Shown: positions 33,490-43,539 of the stretch, piece by piece
Position numbering within the stretch: the stretch's first letter is position 1
How the letters are laid out: each line of letters opens with the position of its first letter
NCBI GenBank assembly: GCA_965220345.1
Contig: OZ244822.1
Location: forward strand, 124,001-188,000
From: Aldehydirespirator sp965220345
Lineage (GTDB): Bacteria; Actinomycetota; Acidimicrobiia; Acidimicrobiales; Aldehydirespiratoraceae
Direction of reading: 5' to 3'
DNA length: 64,000 nucleotides
The notes under the pieces: model-generated
Told to the model about the DNA's origin: nothing
Seen by the model: the letters and a program-made list of their open reading frames with translations, nothing else
Databases searched by the model: none
Program-made: the position numbers and the translations under genes

Positions 33490-34635
33490 TCACTGACTGA
33501 GCGGCACTAGCGGCGTTTTCGGATATCGGGTTAACTGCTTGCAGCCACCGTCAGTTACTACCAGCAGATCCTCCACTCTGACTCCGCCTACCCCTGGGTA
33601 ATAGACACCTGGTTCCACAGTCACTACGTTGCCTGGTGTCAATACTGCCTCCGAGGACGAACTAATTGTTGGCAATTCATGGATGACAAGTCCGACTCCG
33701 TGTCCTGTGCTATGCACGAAAGCGTCTTCCATGCCTTCGTCTGCCAACACCAACCGACAAGCTGAGTCGATATCAGCACCAGTAACGCCGGGACGCACAA
33801 CCTTGACACCTGCGCTCTGGCTGCGCTGCACCGCCTCAAGCATGGCCTGGGTGCGCTCATCAGGATCACCCAACACAAAAGTGCGGGTCATGTCGCTTCG
33901 ATAACCATCGACAGTGGCACCAACATCAATCAGCACCAGGTCACCCGCTTGGAACTCGCGGTCGGTCGGTCGAGCATGAGGCAGAGCGCTGTTAGGCCCA
34001 GAAGCCACAATCGTGTCATAAGCAGGACCGGATGCGCCTCGAGCGCGCATTTCCGCATCAAGAGCCTGCTGCAACTGCGTTTCGGTGACTCCCGGACGTA
34101 GCATCGGCCTAACAGCAGCCAGAGCCTCATCTGCGATGGTGGCCGCAGCCTGCATTCGAGCCAGTTCTGCGGGGTTCTTGACCGCCCTCAACTGTTCGAC
34201 CGTGTCTCTAAGGGGCACGATTTCGGCATTCACGGCTGCGCTCCAGTCGAGTTGCTCACGCCAAGCGATGCTGTCCTCTAGCCCGAGACGAGCTGCGCCC
34301 TCAAGACGTGAAGCGGCTGTAGTCGCACGGCGCTCAATCAACACTTCGACATCGTCTCTGCAGCTAGCAGCGGTCAGTTCGGCTGGGGCTTGCTCGGCGT
34401 AGCGAGCGTCGGTGACCAGCAGAGCCTGCCCCGAATCACTATGACCCGAAGCGCACAAAACCACAGTGCCGTTGGAGCCAGTGAAACCGGTCAGCCATCT
34501 CACATTTGCTGACGCAGTGATCACAGCCGCATCAAGCTCCTCGGCAGTGAGGCGCTCGTGGAGTTGCTCTAGGCGGCCGTTGACTCGCAACGGGGGAAGG
34601 TTCGCAGTCAAATCATCGGCGTTGAGTTTGCTCAT
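33490..34635 (-). CDS. M24 family Xaa-Pro dipeptidase/aminopeptidase
   Basis: 381 residues: an N-terminal creatinase-like domain (RWLTGFTGSNGTVVL) and a C-terminal pita-bread peptidase. Metal ligands are visible in LVLIDVGATVDGYRSDMTRT (two Asp), HSTGHGVGL (His), VTVEPGVYYPG and GVRVEDLL (two Glu). Its place next to efp, as in many Gram-positive bacteria, fits PepQ/YqhT-type proline peptidases. Confidence 0.93.
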   Translation of the reverse strand: MSKLNADDLTANLPPLRVNGRLEQLHERLTAEELDAAVITASANVRWLTGFTGSNGTVVLCASGHSDSGQALLVTDARYAEQAPAELTAASCRDDVEVLIERRATTAASRLEGAARLGLEDSIAWREQLDWSAAVNAEIVPLRDTVEQLRAVKNPAELARMQAAATIADEALAAVRPMLRPGVTETQLQQALDAEMRARGASGPAYDTIVASGPNSALPHARPTDREFQAGDLVLIDVGATVDGYRSDMTRTFVLGDPDERTQAMLEAVQRSQSAGVKVVRPGVTGADIDSACRLVLADEGMEDAFVHSTGHGVGLVIHELPTISSSSEAVLTPGNVVTVEPGVYYPGVGGVRVEDLLVVTDGGCKQLTRYPKTPLVPLSQ

Positions 34636-34680
34636 CTGCTTAGTTCTCCAGTTGTTAGACCAATTGCTTATCTGAGTTTG

Positions 34681-35709
34681 CTATCTGAGTGCTTTGAGCG
34701 CTTCTCGCTGTATCGACTCGGGCACGCCAACCACGGGCTCGACACCGCGGTCTGAGTCAAGCACGAAAGTCACACCGTCAAGCGCTTTTTTGTCTCGTGC
34801 GAACAATGCGAGTAGTTCGTTGTCATCGTCAAGCAGTGCTGGCAGCCGATCGGGCAGATCGTAGCTAGCGACGACTCGGCGGTGAGCGTCAACCCTGTCT
34901 GTGTCTATGCGGCCCATACGCAAAGCCACTTCGGCTGCGTAGATGAGTCCCACAGCAACAGCTTCACCGTGGCGCAGATCGTAACGGCCTGCCGTTTCGA
35001 TGGCGTGCGCCAAAGTGTGACCGTAGTTGAGGATTATTCGACGGCCCCCTTCACGTTCGTCGGCTGCGACCACCTCAGCTTTGATACGCACCGCGGCTGC
35101 AATCCTAGCGATGGTGTCCAAAGCGTCGAGATTCTCACCAGTCAGGAAATGATATTTCGCCATTTCACCTTGACCGCTTCGTAGTTCTCGCGGCGGCAAT
35201 GTGGACAGCGTTTCGGTGTCGCACAGCACGGCATGCGGCTGCCAGAAAGCACCAACCAGGTTCTTGCCTTCGGGCAGATTGACTCCGGTTTTGCCGCCGA
35301 TAGCTGCATCGACTTGCGCGAGTAATGTTGTGGCGACCGTCACATAACGAATGCCTCGGTGATAAACCGCAGCAACGAAGCCAGCCAGATCACTGACCAC
35401 TCCCCCGCCGAGCGCCACGATCACATCAGAACGAGTGAAACCAGCTTTCGACATTTCGCGGCAAAGTCGCTCCACTTCGCTGAGCGACTTGGCAGCTTCG
35501 CCTTCGGCCACAGTGAAGACATGCTGCTCAAGACCGCTGTCTACTTGCCAGCCGATGCCAGCCTGAGTGATAACCGCCGCACGACGTGCGCTCTCGGGCA
35601 TCACCGAACTAAGCCGATGCCGAACCTCAGCCCCCACATGAACCTCATAAGCACCACTACCTGCAGCCACCTTCACGATTTGGGGTTCAGGGTCGGACTG
35701 AGCCATCAA
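34681..35709 (-). CDS. aroB: 3-dehydroquinate synthase
   Basis: 342 residues. Second step of the shikimate pathway, using NAD and a divalent metal. Seen: ALGGGVVSDLAGFVAAVYHRG, TTLLAQVDAAIGGKTGVNLP, YGHTLAHAIE and RHGEAVAVGL with the metal ligands. aroK and aroC, often adjacent, are not in this window. Confidence 0.96.
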   Translation of the reverse strand: MMAQSDPEPQIVKVAAGSGAYEVHVGAEVRHRLSSVMPESARRAAVITQAGIGWQVDSGLEQHVFTVAEGEAAKSLSEVERLCREMSKAGFTRSDVIVALGGGVVSDLAGFVAAVYHRGIRYVTVATTLLAQVDAAIGGKTGVNLPEGKNLVGAFWQPHAVLCDTETLSTLPPRELRSGQGEMAKYHFLTGENLDALDTIARIAAAVRIKAEVVAADEREGGRRIILNYGHTLAHAIETAGRYDLRHGEAVAVGLIYAAEVALRMGRIDTDRVDAHRRVVASYDLPDRLPALLDDDNELLALFARDKKALDGVTFVLDSDRGVEPVVGVPESIQREALKALR

Positions 35710-35796
35710 ATCAGCCTAGCGATACGCCTTAATAGCGTGCCGTCGCGTTCTTGACGTAGTTTTGTCGCTCCAGAGAGGTCAACTACATCAAGATAG

Positions 35797-36669
35797 CTAT
35801 TGATGTTCAGTAGTCGGCGATGCCTGAGCGGCTTGGAGCATGACTTCTACTGGCGCAGCTCTACCAGTCCACAACGCGAAGGCTGTCGCCGCTTGATACA
35901 CCAACATCGACAAACCGTTGTGGGCTTCCACATTGCGGGCGCGCAACGCAGCCAGCCAAGGAGTCTGCGTGGGTTGATAAATCAAATCCACCGCTATTTG
36001 ACCTGGTCTCAGCAGCTCGGGATCACAAGGCATTGCCGGGTCGGTGCCCATACCAACATTGGTTGCGTTGACCACTAGATCAGCATCAGCAACATCATCA
36101 AACGACGCCACTCGGGCGGGCTCGGCTGAGGCCCTTGCAGCATTGGCAACGGCGGCGGTGGCTTGAGCGTTGCTTGCTGTGCGGTTGATCACAGCAATGT
36201 CGGCAGCACCCTCGGCAGCCAAGCCCCAAGCCACGGCTTTTGCTGCGCCGCCCGCCCCGAGCAGAGCCACCCGAATACCATCAGGTTTGAGATCGGCATC
36301 AGCGGCAAGGGCAGCAACGAAGCCGACCGTATCAGTGTTGACAGCTCGCAGTTTGCCGTCGTCGTTGACCATGATGCAGTTAGCTGCGCCCAGCGCTTCC
36401 ACCTCTGGGTCGCGCAAATCCGCTGCTGCTGCTACTTCAGTTTTGAGGGGCATGGTCACTGACATTCCCGCCAGCCCTAGAACTCGCATCGCTTCAAGGG
36501 CACCACGACCGCTTCCAGCAGGAACCTCAAAAGCTGTGAAAGCCCAGTCGTCAAGCCCGACGGCAACAAATGCGGCGTTGTGGATGGCTGGCGAGCGGGA
36601 GTGACGCACTGGGTCGCCGATCACAGCCGCCAGTCGAGTAACCGCAGACACCTCAGGTGCCTCAGGCAT
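35797..36669 (-). CDS. aroE: Shikimate dehydrogenase
   Basis: 290 residues. Reduces 3-dehydroshikimate with NADPH. GDPVRHSRSPAIHNAAF and the catalytic Lys in SVTMPLKTEV bind substrate; LLGAGGAAKAVAWGL and INRT bind NADPH; NATNVGM and GLSMLVYQA complete the signature. Sits between mltG and aroB. Confidence 0.96.
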   Translation of the reverse strand: MPEAPEVSAVTRLAAVIGDPVRHSRSPAIHNAAFVAVGLDDWAFTAFEVPAGSGRGALEAMRVLGLAGMSVTMPLKTEVAAAADLRDPEVEALGAANCIMVNDDGKLRAVNTDTVGFVAALAADADLKPDGIRVALLGAGGAAKAVAWGLAAEGAADIAVINRTASNAQATAAVANAARASAEPARVASFDDVADADLVVNATNVGMGTDPAMPCDPELLRPGQIAVDLIYQPTQTPWLAALRARNVEAHNGLSMLVYQAATAFALWTGRAAPVEVMLQAAQASPTTEHQ

Positions 36670-36720
36670 CAGAAACCTTGACCTCGGGAAATGCGGGCAC
36701 GAGAAATACGGGCACGGGTG

Positions 36721-38307
36721 TCAGCAGTAACCGAGATCACGGCAAATCTCGACTTGCTGTTCATGCTCGGCCAAAGTCCGATGGAAATGATGTGCCCCAC
36801 GCACACCGCCTTCATCGGTGCGGACATAAAACAGCCAGTCGCCTTCAGCGGGTTGAAGCGCAGCTATCAGCGAAGCTTCGCCGGGTGCCGAAATCGGTGT
36901 AGGTGGCAGCCCAGCCACTGCTCTGGTATTCCACGGCGACTGGCTTCGGAGATCAGCCAAGGTCAGGTCAGCGCATGATTTAGCTGCTGCGTAACATGCC
37001 GTGGCATCAATGTCGAGACGCATACCTTCGACTAAACGGTTGTAAACGACACGAGAGATTTTGGCTCGGTCTTCGGCCACCAGAGCCTCCTCTTCAATGA
37101 GGCTCGCCACGATAATCACCTCATAGGGCGACAAACCCAACTCAATGATGTCGGGATGCAGCCCAGGATCATCCAGCAAGCGGGCGACGCGGCGGTCGAA
37201 CTCATCTGAAAGACGCAGCAAAAAACTCTGCTCGTCGGCTATGTAATCGGCGTTGATGTCGTAAGTGGCCGGAAAGAGCATTCCTTCAAGACTCCGAACC
37301 GGCGCATCATCTGGGAGATACGCCGCTTCAGGCACCAACGAAACGTAGGCAGCCTGCAAGTCCTCCAACTCAAAAGCGGGGTTCTCTTCGATCAGGCGCG
37401 GTGCCATCTCGCTCCAGCGAAGACCCTCAGGGATACGTACTAGTTCAAACACTTCAGGTAACGGGCCAGCATTAAATACTGAGCGCACCGACTCGAAGTC
37501 CATGTTCTCATAGAGGATGTAATCGCCAGCTTCGACAGCCACCACAGAATCACAACCCAAAAAGCCGCTGATAGTGAGTTCGCCGTCACAACGCAACCAG
37601 TAGCGAAACACAGTAGCGTTAGAGATCACTCCTGAGCTTTGCAGTTCACCGGCGATCTCGTTGACGGACGCTCCAGCGGGGATGGTCAACTCGACTGCAT
37701 CTCCAGGGAAACCGCCTGGTGTGATCTGAGCGTCAACCCAGCCGTAGATGCGACCTCTTACCCAGCCAGCGGCGAGCAGCAACACCACTACCAGCAGCAC
37801 CAAACGGGCAAATCCTCCCCAGAAAGGGCGATAGCGCACCCAATTGCGGTCATCCGCGTCGTAGACAGGGTCAACCAGAGGATCGTCGCCTAATTCTTCC
37901 TCTACCACGACCGCAGCACCCTGATCGACTGTGGTCCAATTATTGCGAGCACTGCGAACCGCAGCAGCGCGTTTGTTGTGGCGCTGCTGGCTGCGGTTCT
38001 GATTCTTCTGGTGCTTCTGGTGCTTTTGGTGGCTGCGTCTGCTGGCACGAGCAGCTTTTTGATGTGCTTTGGCTTGGGCTCTTTGCTGTTGTTGAGCCTG
38101 ACGGGCATGAGCGCGCGGCAAGCGCTGTGGTCGGTTCTGTGGGACTCGTTGTGCATCATCGCGGGCGGGCTCAGGCGCATCAGGCACATGGTCAGGACGA
38201 CCGGTCAAGAAGCTGGTGACCTTTGCCCGCCCAGGCCGCGCTGGCTGACGGTGTCGATCAGACGGTGAACTAGGTGAACTCTCAGCCACGAGGCATTCCG
38301 GCATCAA
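36721..38307 (-). CDS. mltG: Endolytic murein transglycosylase MltG (YceG family)
   Basis: 528 residues. The YceG domain occupies about residues 215-525 with the catalytic Glu in VASLIEEEALVAEDR and the LDIDATACYAA and WNTRAVAGLPPTPI boxes; it cuts nascent glycan strands outside the membrane. One helix (LVLLVVVLLLAAGWVRG) anchors it. The ~165-residue cytoplasmic N-terminal region is long, Gln/His/Lys/Arg-rich with runs such as HQKHQKHQKNQ, and then acidic. It overlaps the end of ruvX by 26 bases. Confidence 0.95.
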   Translation of the reverse strand: MMPECLVAESSPSSPSDRHRQPARPGRAKVTSFLTGRPDHVPDAPEPARDDAQRVPQNRPQRLPRAHARQAQQQQRAQAKAHQKAARASRRSHQKHQKHQKNQNRSQQRHNKRAAAVRSARNNWTTVDQGAAVVVEEELGDDPLVDPVYDADDRNWVRYRPFWGGFARLVLLVVVLLLAAGWVRGRIYGWVDAQITPGGFPGDAVELTIPAGASVNEIAGELQSSGVISNATVFRYWLRCDGELTISGFLGCDSVVAVEAGDYILYENMDFESVRSVFNAGPLPEVFELVRIPEGLRWSEMAPRLIEENPAFELEDLQAAYVSLVPEAAYLPDDAPVRSLEGMLFPATYDINADYIADEQSFLLRLSDEFDRRVARLLDDPGLHPDIIELGLSPYEVIIVASLIEEEALVAEDRAKISRVVYNRLVEGMRLDIDATACYAAAKSCADLTLADLRSQSPWNTRAVAGLPPTPISAPGEASLIAALQPAEGDWLFYVRTDEGGVRGAHHFHRTLAEHEQQVEICRDLGYC

Positions 38308-38704
38308 TCCAAGATTGCAACATCACCGCAGCCGCTACTTGATCAACGACGCTGCGTCTTCGCGGTCCTTTCAGCTGCTGCGCCATAAGACTCCGTTCGG
38401 CGATCACCGTAGTAAAGCGCTCATCGTAGGAAACAACCGGCACCTTCAGGTGACGCTCTAGGCGTGCGGTCTCGGCTCTAGCAGCTTCAGCGGCCGGGCC
38501 TTCAGACCCGTTGAGAGAAACAGGCAGCCCTACCACCACAATCTCGGCCTGCCATTGATCGACCTGCTCGGCGATGGCCTGCAAATCTTGATTGGGATCG
38601 CCGCTGCGCAGCAAGGTCTCTACAGGAGTAGCCACCGTCGCCGCAGAGTCACACACTGCTAAGCCAATCCGACGCTCCCCCAAATCAATGCCCAACGCTC
38701 GCAT
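38282..38704 (-). CDS. ruvX: Putative pre-16S rRNA nuclease / Holliday junction resolvase (YqgF/RuvX)
   Basis: 140 residues. RNase H-like fold: LGIDLGERRIGLAV (first Asp), VVGLPVSLNGSEGP, and YDERFTTVIAE, with the last acid in VDQVAAAVMLQ. Processes the 5' end of 16S rRNA in E. coli. Located in the common alaS-ruvX-mltG order. Confidence 0.95.
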   Translation of the reverse strand: MRALGIDLGERRIGLAVCDSAATVATPVETLLRSGDPNQDLQAIAEQVDQWQAEIVVVGLPVSLNGSEGPAAEAARAETARLERHLKVPVVSYDERFTTVIAERSLMAQQLKGPRRRSVVDQVAAAVMLQSWIDAGMPRG

Positions 38705-38764
38705 GTGAAGCTCTCAAAACCGGCTAAACGCAGCTGTTGACAGGTCTGCCAGCAAAGCCGCTAA

Positions 38765-41350
38765 TCACACCTGAGCCGTTAATCCTGCCGCTGCACGCAC
38801 CAAGTCAAGCGCTTCATCTAGGCGCTGTGCATCGGCACCTCCAGCCACACAGAAATCCGCTGCTGGTCGCCCCCCACCGCTGATTGCTTTCTTGGCATCG
38901 GCTATGAGTTCCCCAGCGTTGAAACCTGACCCTTCAACTGCGGCTGCCGCCAGTGCCGCTCCCCCAGACTCAAGCGCAGCACCCAACACCACAGCCCGAA
39001 CGCCTTCAATGTCACGTATCGACATTGTCAAATCACGCAAACCGTCACGGTCAACGTCATCAACGCGTGCTACCACCACTCCAGACACAGCCTGTTCGGC
39101 GAGCTGCGGTGCTCGGCTGAGCGCCATACGACGCTTGAGTTCGGCGAGCTCTGTCCGCAGTGCCGAGGTTTCGTTCTGACGTTTGGCAACACCTTCAACA
39201 AGATCAGCTGCAGGCACAGCCAACGAGCGAGCCAGATCTTCCAGCAGCGACTTCTGATGGCGCATCACTTTGAACGTTTCAGGCCCGCAGATCGCCTCGA
39301 GGCGGCGAATGTTGGCACCAATAGAAGCTTCAGCGGTGATGTGGATAGCACCGATCTCGCCCAAAGATCGCACATGAGTGCCTCCGCAAAGTTCCAACGA
39401 GTGTCGGCCTGCTTCAAGCACTCGGACTATGTCTCCGTATTTGTCGCCGAAGAAGGCAATCGCACCGATCTGCTGTGCATGATCCATGGAGGTTTCGTAA
39501 TGGCGACACGACTCGTTGTCAAGCACTTCAGCGTTAGCGAGATCCTCCACAGCTTCGATCTGTTCGGGGGTCATGGCTTCGTAGTGACTGAAATCGAAAC
39601 GCAGACGGTCGGGACCCACCCAAGAGCCCTGCTGTTTGACGTGTTCACCGAGCACTTCTCGCAAAGCCCAATGCAGGATGTGGGTAGCGGTGTGGTTGCG
39701 TCTCAGACCGCTGCGCCTCTCTGCGTCCACCGAAGCGGTGACCTCATCACCGGCGCGCAGTTCGCCACTGAGAAACTCCACTACATGCACATGCAGCTCG
39801 GGCACACCATAGACAGTGTCAATAACCTGGGCTTCAGCGCCGCTTGACTCACAAAAGATCGTGCCCGTGTCGCCTATCTGGCCGCCGCTTTCTGCGTAGA
39901 ACGGTGTGCGGTCAAGCACCACACGGTTCTCATGCACCAGCAGAACCCTTGCTGTTGTGGTCAGTTCGGCACGACCGCAAAAATCGGTGGATCCCGTCGC
40001 TGCAAGCACTTCCACCAGCGGAGCCAAGTTGTCACTGTCGGACACCACACGAGCGCTGCGTGCTCGCTGCTGTTGACGCTCCATCTCCGCCTCGAAACCG
40101 TTAATGTCAACTGCGACACCGCGTTCGGCTGCGATCTCTACCGTCACCTCTAGGGGGAAGCCATAAGTGTCATGCAGCAAGAAAGCCGCCTCGCCGTCAA
40201 GGGTCTGACCCTCAACTAGAGCTTCAAGGCGTTCGTCAAGGATCGTCTGACCAGTTCGAAGCGTCTGGCGAAAACGTTGTTCCTCACGGTCAATCACATC
40301 ACGCACGTAGCCGTGATTACGCTCTAGTTCTGGGTAAGCCACACGCATAAGTTCAACGACTGCGTCAACCATTCCGCCCATTACTGGAGTCTCGACACCT
40401 AGCAAGTAGGCGTGACGCACGGCTCGCCGGATGATGCGACGCAGCACATAGCCGCGGTCTTCGTTGGACGGGAACACTCCGTCGCTGACCAAAAAAGTGG
40501 TTGAGCGGGCATGATCGGCGAGTATGCGAAGCGACACATCACGAGCTTCGGATTCGCCGAGTTGGGCTCCTGTCAGCCGCTGAGCAACATCAAGCAAAGC
40601 CACGAACTCATCGGTCTCCCACACCGAATCCACACCCTGCAGCACCGAAACGGTTCTCTCTAAGCCGAGACCGGTGTCGATCGACGGTTTCGGCAGAGCT
40701 ACTTCGGTTCCCTCAGCGGTGCTCTCAAACTGCATGAACACCAGATTCCAGACCTCCACGAAACGTTCCTCGCCGCCTTCTGCTGGGCCACCATCGGGGC
40801 CGTATTCGGGACCTTTGTCCCAGAAGATCTCTGAACACGGCCCGCAGGGACCCACATCAGCCATGCGCCAGTAGTTGTCTTCACCGAGGCGCTGGATCCG
40901 CTCGGCTGGTACTCCCACTTGGTCATGCCAGATGGCTGCGGCCTCGTCGTCGCTGTGATGAACTGTCACCCAGAGGCGTTTGGAATCCATGCCGAGCACT
41001 TCAGTAACAAACTCCCAGGCCCAAGCACAGGCATCGGCTTTGAAATAGTCGCCGAAACTGAAGTTGCCGAGCATCTCAAAAAAGGTCAGATGCCTTGAGG
41101 TGCGCCCGATCTCGTCAAGGTCGTTGTGCTTGCCTCCCGCTCTCACGCATTTCTGCACGCTGACGGCCCGATCGAAAGGCGATGGCTGCTCGCCGGTGAA
41201 ATAGCTCTTAAAAGGCACCATCCCAGCGACCGTGAACAACAAAGTCGGGTCATGCGGGATCAGGTTGGCCGACGCTTGATGACTGTGGCCGCGCTCAACA
41301 AAGAACTCCACGAAAGCTTTGCGGACCTCAGCCGCAGTCAGTGATTTCAC
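38765..41350 (-). CDS. alaS: Alanyl-tRNA synthetase
   Basis: 861 residues, full length. Class II catalytic core (VRKAFVEFFVERGHSHQAS, FFEMLGNFSFGDYFK), editing domain with HTATHILHWAL and the zinc/editing CGGTHVRSLGEIG, and the C-terminal DHHA1-type domain ending in SGGGRPAADFCVAGG. Its start overlaps the preceding small gene by 4 bases. Confidence 0.98.
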   Translation of the reverse strand: MKSLTAAEVRKAFVEFFVERGHSHQASANLIPHDPTLLFTVAGMVPFKSYFTGEQPSPFDRAVSVQKCVRAGGKHNDLDEIGRTSRHLTFFEMLGNFSFGDYFKADACAWAWEFVTEVLGMDSKRLWVTVHHSDDEAAAIWHDQVGVPAERIQRLGEDNYWRMADVGPCGPCSEIFWDKGPEYGPDGGPAEGGEERFVEVWNLVFMQFESTAEGTEVALPKPSIDTGLGLERTVSVLQGVDSVWETDEFVALLDVAQRLTGAQLGESEARDVSLRILADHARSTTFLVSDGVFPSNEDRGYVLRRIIRRAVRHAYLLGVETPVMGGMVDAVVELMRVAYPELERNHGYVRDVIDREEQRFRQTLRTGQTILDERLEALVEGQTLDGEAAFLLHDTYGFPLEVTVEIAAERGVAVDINGFEAEMERQQQRARSARVVSDSDNLAPLVEVLAATGSTDFCGRAELTTTARVLLVHENRVVLDRTPFYAESGGQIGDTGTIFCESSGAEAQVIDTVYGVPELHVHVVEFLSGELRAGDEVTASVDAERRSGLRRNHTATHILHWALREVLGEHVKQQGSWVGPDRLRFDFSHYEAMTPEQIEAVEDLANAEVLDNESCRHYETSMDHAQQIGAIAFFGDKYGDIVRVLEAGRHSLELCGGTHVRSLGEIGAIHITAEASIGANIRRLEAICGPETFKVMRHQKSLLEDLARSLAVPAADLVEGVAKRQNETSALRTELAELKRRMALSRAPQLAEQAVSGVVVARVDDVDRDGLRDLTMSIRDIEGVRAVVLGAALESGGAALAAAAVEGSGFNAGELIADAKKAISGGGRPAADFCVAGGADAQRLDEALDLVRAAAGLTAQV

Positions 41351-41718
41351 GACCGGTCGCTGCTGGCTGCGGAGTCTGCGTCCCCGTTGTCGGCTGCTCC
41401 GTCTCCTGTAGAGCGGCCAGATCCGACGGGTTCGTCAGCGCTCAGTTCGGACTCGGTGTCATGCATGTTTTCACGTCCCTCGGCCACGGCTTGACGAATG
41501 TCATCAACGATGCGTTTAGCTTCGCGGCCAAGGTTCTTGGCACTAGCGACTGCTGTGTCGCGGGCCTGACCAGCGACCCGCTGGGAGCGTTCGGTCACAG
41601 CGCTGCGAAGGTTGGCTGGCGCGTAACGCTGTGCAGCAGAGCGAGTCTTACTGCGCAGCCAAGCCGCAGTGCCAAGACCGGCCGCATAACCAGCACCCAA
41701 CCACCAAGCACGCTTCAT
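41347..41718 (-). CDS. Small membrane-associated protein of the alaS operon, unknown function
   Basis: 123 residues. A Trp/Gly/Ala-rich hydrophobic N-terminal segment (AWWLGAGYAAGLGTAAWL), then a basic helical part with VAGQARDTAVASAKNLGREA and an acidic Ser/Asp/Gly tail. Actinobacteria often have such a gene between a DUF948 gene and alaS. It overlaps both neighbours by 4 bases, which supports a single operon and the start at 41718. Confidence 0.8.
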   Translation of the reverse strand: MKRAWWLGAGYAAGLGTAAWLRSKTRSAAQRYAPANLRSAVTERSQRVAGQARDTAVASAKNLGREAKRIVDDIRQAVAEGRENMHDTESELSADEPVGSGRSTGDGAADNGDADSAASSDRS

Positions 41719-42161
41719 GATTCGTGACTCATTACATCGTGGCTCATTACATCCACCTTCGGGGTGCCAGTTTGTGGGTTGGCTAGATCAAGAAAACGAC
41801 GCTGGCGGCGACGTTCGCGCAGACGTCGCCCTGCATGGCCAGCACCAGACACCAGCGAGAGCCCTTTGATAAGCGGCGGAGCGAACGCCCGGTATGTCAA
41901 TCGACTGGCATGATCCACGGTGACGGCGATGCGCTCCGCTCGTCCTATCACCCGATCCACGCGATGCAGTTCAGCGTCAGCTGCTTTGACGGTGCTGTGA
42001 AGGTCATCAACCATCGGCAGTGCCGAGTCCCTCAGATCATCCACCACCGAGCGTAGATCACGTATGGTCCGCACAAGCGACACCACAGCCACGGTAAGCA
42101 CCGCCACCGCAGCCAGACATACCACGCTGACGATCACCGCTGCTAGGTCGATAGCGCTCAC
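41715..42161 (-). CDS. DUF948-type membrane protein
   Basis: 148 residues. One N-terminal membrane helix (LAAVIVSVVCLAAVAVLTVA) followed by a helical region in the DUF948 style (LRDSALPMVDDLHSTVKAAD... RVIGRAERIAVTVDHAS). Function unknown. First gene of the alaS operon; overlaps the next by 4 bases. Confidence 0.8.
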   Translation of the reverse strand: MSAIDLAAVIVSVVCLAAVAVLTVAVVSLVRTIRDLRSVVDDLRDSALPMVDDLHSTVKAADAELHRVDRVIGRAERIAVTVDHASRLTYRAFAPPLIKGLSLVSGAGHAGRRLRERRRQRRFLDLANPQTGTPKVDVMSHDVMSHES

Positions 42162-42292
42162 CTTGCCAAGATACCGCCTAAGCTAGGACGTTCTCCGGCT
42201 TGGTCTGCGGGAGATAGTTACGATGGACTTGTGAGGATCTCTGGGATCGCAGACCACTCCATTGTTAACTGTCTGTTTATCGGGGTAACCGC

Positions 42293-43486
42293 ATGAGCAA
42301 CCGCCCGATAATCACGAACATGCGCGCCTGGATGCGCCCGCCACGCGGTCACGGCGAAGTCATCGAAGACCGCACTGTCAGCTTCCTTGAGTTGTTCTAC
42401 GACTTGGTATATGTCGTGCTGATTGCACGGATAGCCCACACGCTGGCAGGCGAGGTGTCTTGGACGGGACTGCGCGACTTTGTGCTGGTGTTCACACTGA
42501 TCTGGATCGCATGGATCAACGGCACCCTGTATCACGAACTGCACGGAGGCGAAGACGGGCGCAGCCGCGGCTACATCTTCTTGCAGATGGCGCTTCTGGT
42601 GGTGCTTTCTGTGTTCACGGATCATGCCACCACTGATGCCAACGACGCAAGAGGCTTTGCGATTGTCTATACCTTGCTGCTGGTGCTGCTCGGCTGGCAG
42701 TGGTCAGATGCCCGCCGTCAGGACACTCCCGAAATACGCCATCTTGCCACCAGCTACATCCTCAGTGTCGGTGCGGTTGCGGTAGTCATAGCGGCGAGTG
42801 CGTTCGTTGACTCCAACAATGTCCGCCTGATTCTTTGGTTGATCGCAGCGGTCATCAACTTCACGGTTTCCATGATTCAGGGAGTCAGGTTTGGTGATGC
42901 CTTGCGCGTTACTGAGTCAATGGCTGAACGCTTCGGCCTGTTCACGATTATTGTTCTCGGAGAGGTTGTCGTCGGGGTCGCCGAAGGCCTTGCCGAAGCC
43001 AGCAGTAGCACTCTCACCGTAGTGACCGGCCTGCTTGCTCTCGGGATCGGGTTCGGTCTCTGGTGGAACTATTTCGACTTCGTGGGCCGCCGCGTCTCGA
43101 GACCTGGAAACGTCACTGGGAGTATCTGGCTTTTCGGGCATTTCCCGATGGCTATGTCCATCGCTGGCGCTGGCGCAGGCATGGTCTCGCTCATTGAACA
43201 CTCCGCTGACGCACAAACCCCTACCAGCACCGCCTGGCTTGTGTCAGGCTCTGTCGCTGTAACGGCTGTGAGCCTTGCCGCAGTCACCATGACAACAGCA
43301 GCACACCCGGGACGGCGACTTGTGCCTTACGCGCTCCTCGGTGCCGCAATCGTCTCGCTCGCGCTGGCCGCACTGCGTCCTGCTCCTTGGGTTCTCGTGC
43401 TGGGGCTTGATCTCACTCTGCTGGGAGTCTGGATGGAGGCCTTCATCCGCCATGCCCGCCACGGCCTGCCCATCGCCGAAACCTGA
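42293..43486 (+). CDS. Low temperature requirement protein A (LtrA)-like membrane protein
   Basis: 397 residues with about 12 membrane segments. The LtrA-family start VIEDRTVSFLELFYDLVYVV (Glu, Phe-Tyr-Asp-Leu-Val) is typical, as is ERFGLFTIIVLGEVVVGVAEG. Family function is unclear; the name comes from a Listeria mutant growing poorly in the cold. It stands on the plus strand between minus-strand operons. Confidence 0.9.
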   Translation: MSNRPIITNMRAWMRPPRGHGEVIEDRTVSFLELFYDLVYVVLIARIAHTLAGEVSWTGLRDFVLVFTLIWIAWINGTLYHELHGGEDGRSRGYIFLQMALLVVLSVFTDHATTDANDARGFAIVYTLLLVLLGWQWSDARRQDTPEIRHLATSYILSVGAVAVVIAASAFVDSNNVRLILWLIAAVINFTVSMIQGVRFGDALRVTESMAERFGLFTIIVLGEVVVGVAEGLAEASSSTLTVVTGLLALGIGFGLWWNYFDFVGRRVSRPGNVTGSIWLFGHFPMAMSIAGAGAGMVSLIEHSADAQTPTSTAWLVSGSVAVTAVSLAAVTMTTAAHPGRRLVPYALLGAAIVSLALAALRPAPWVLVLGLDLTLLGVWMEAFIRHARHGLPIAET

Positions 43487-43539
43487 GCACAAACACAGAC
43501 GACCGCGCTGGCCGTCGAATCGGCACAGAAATAGCGGGT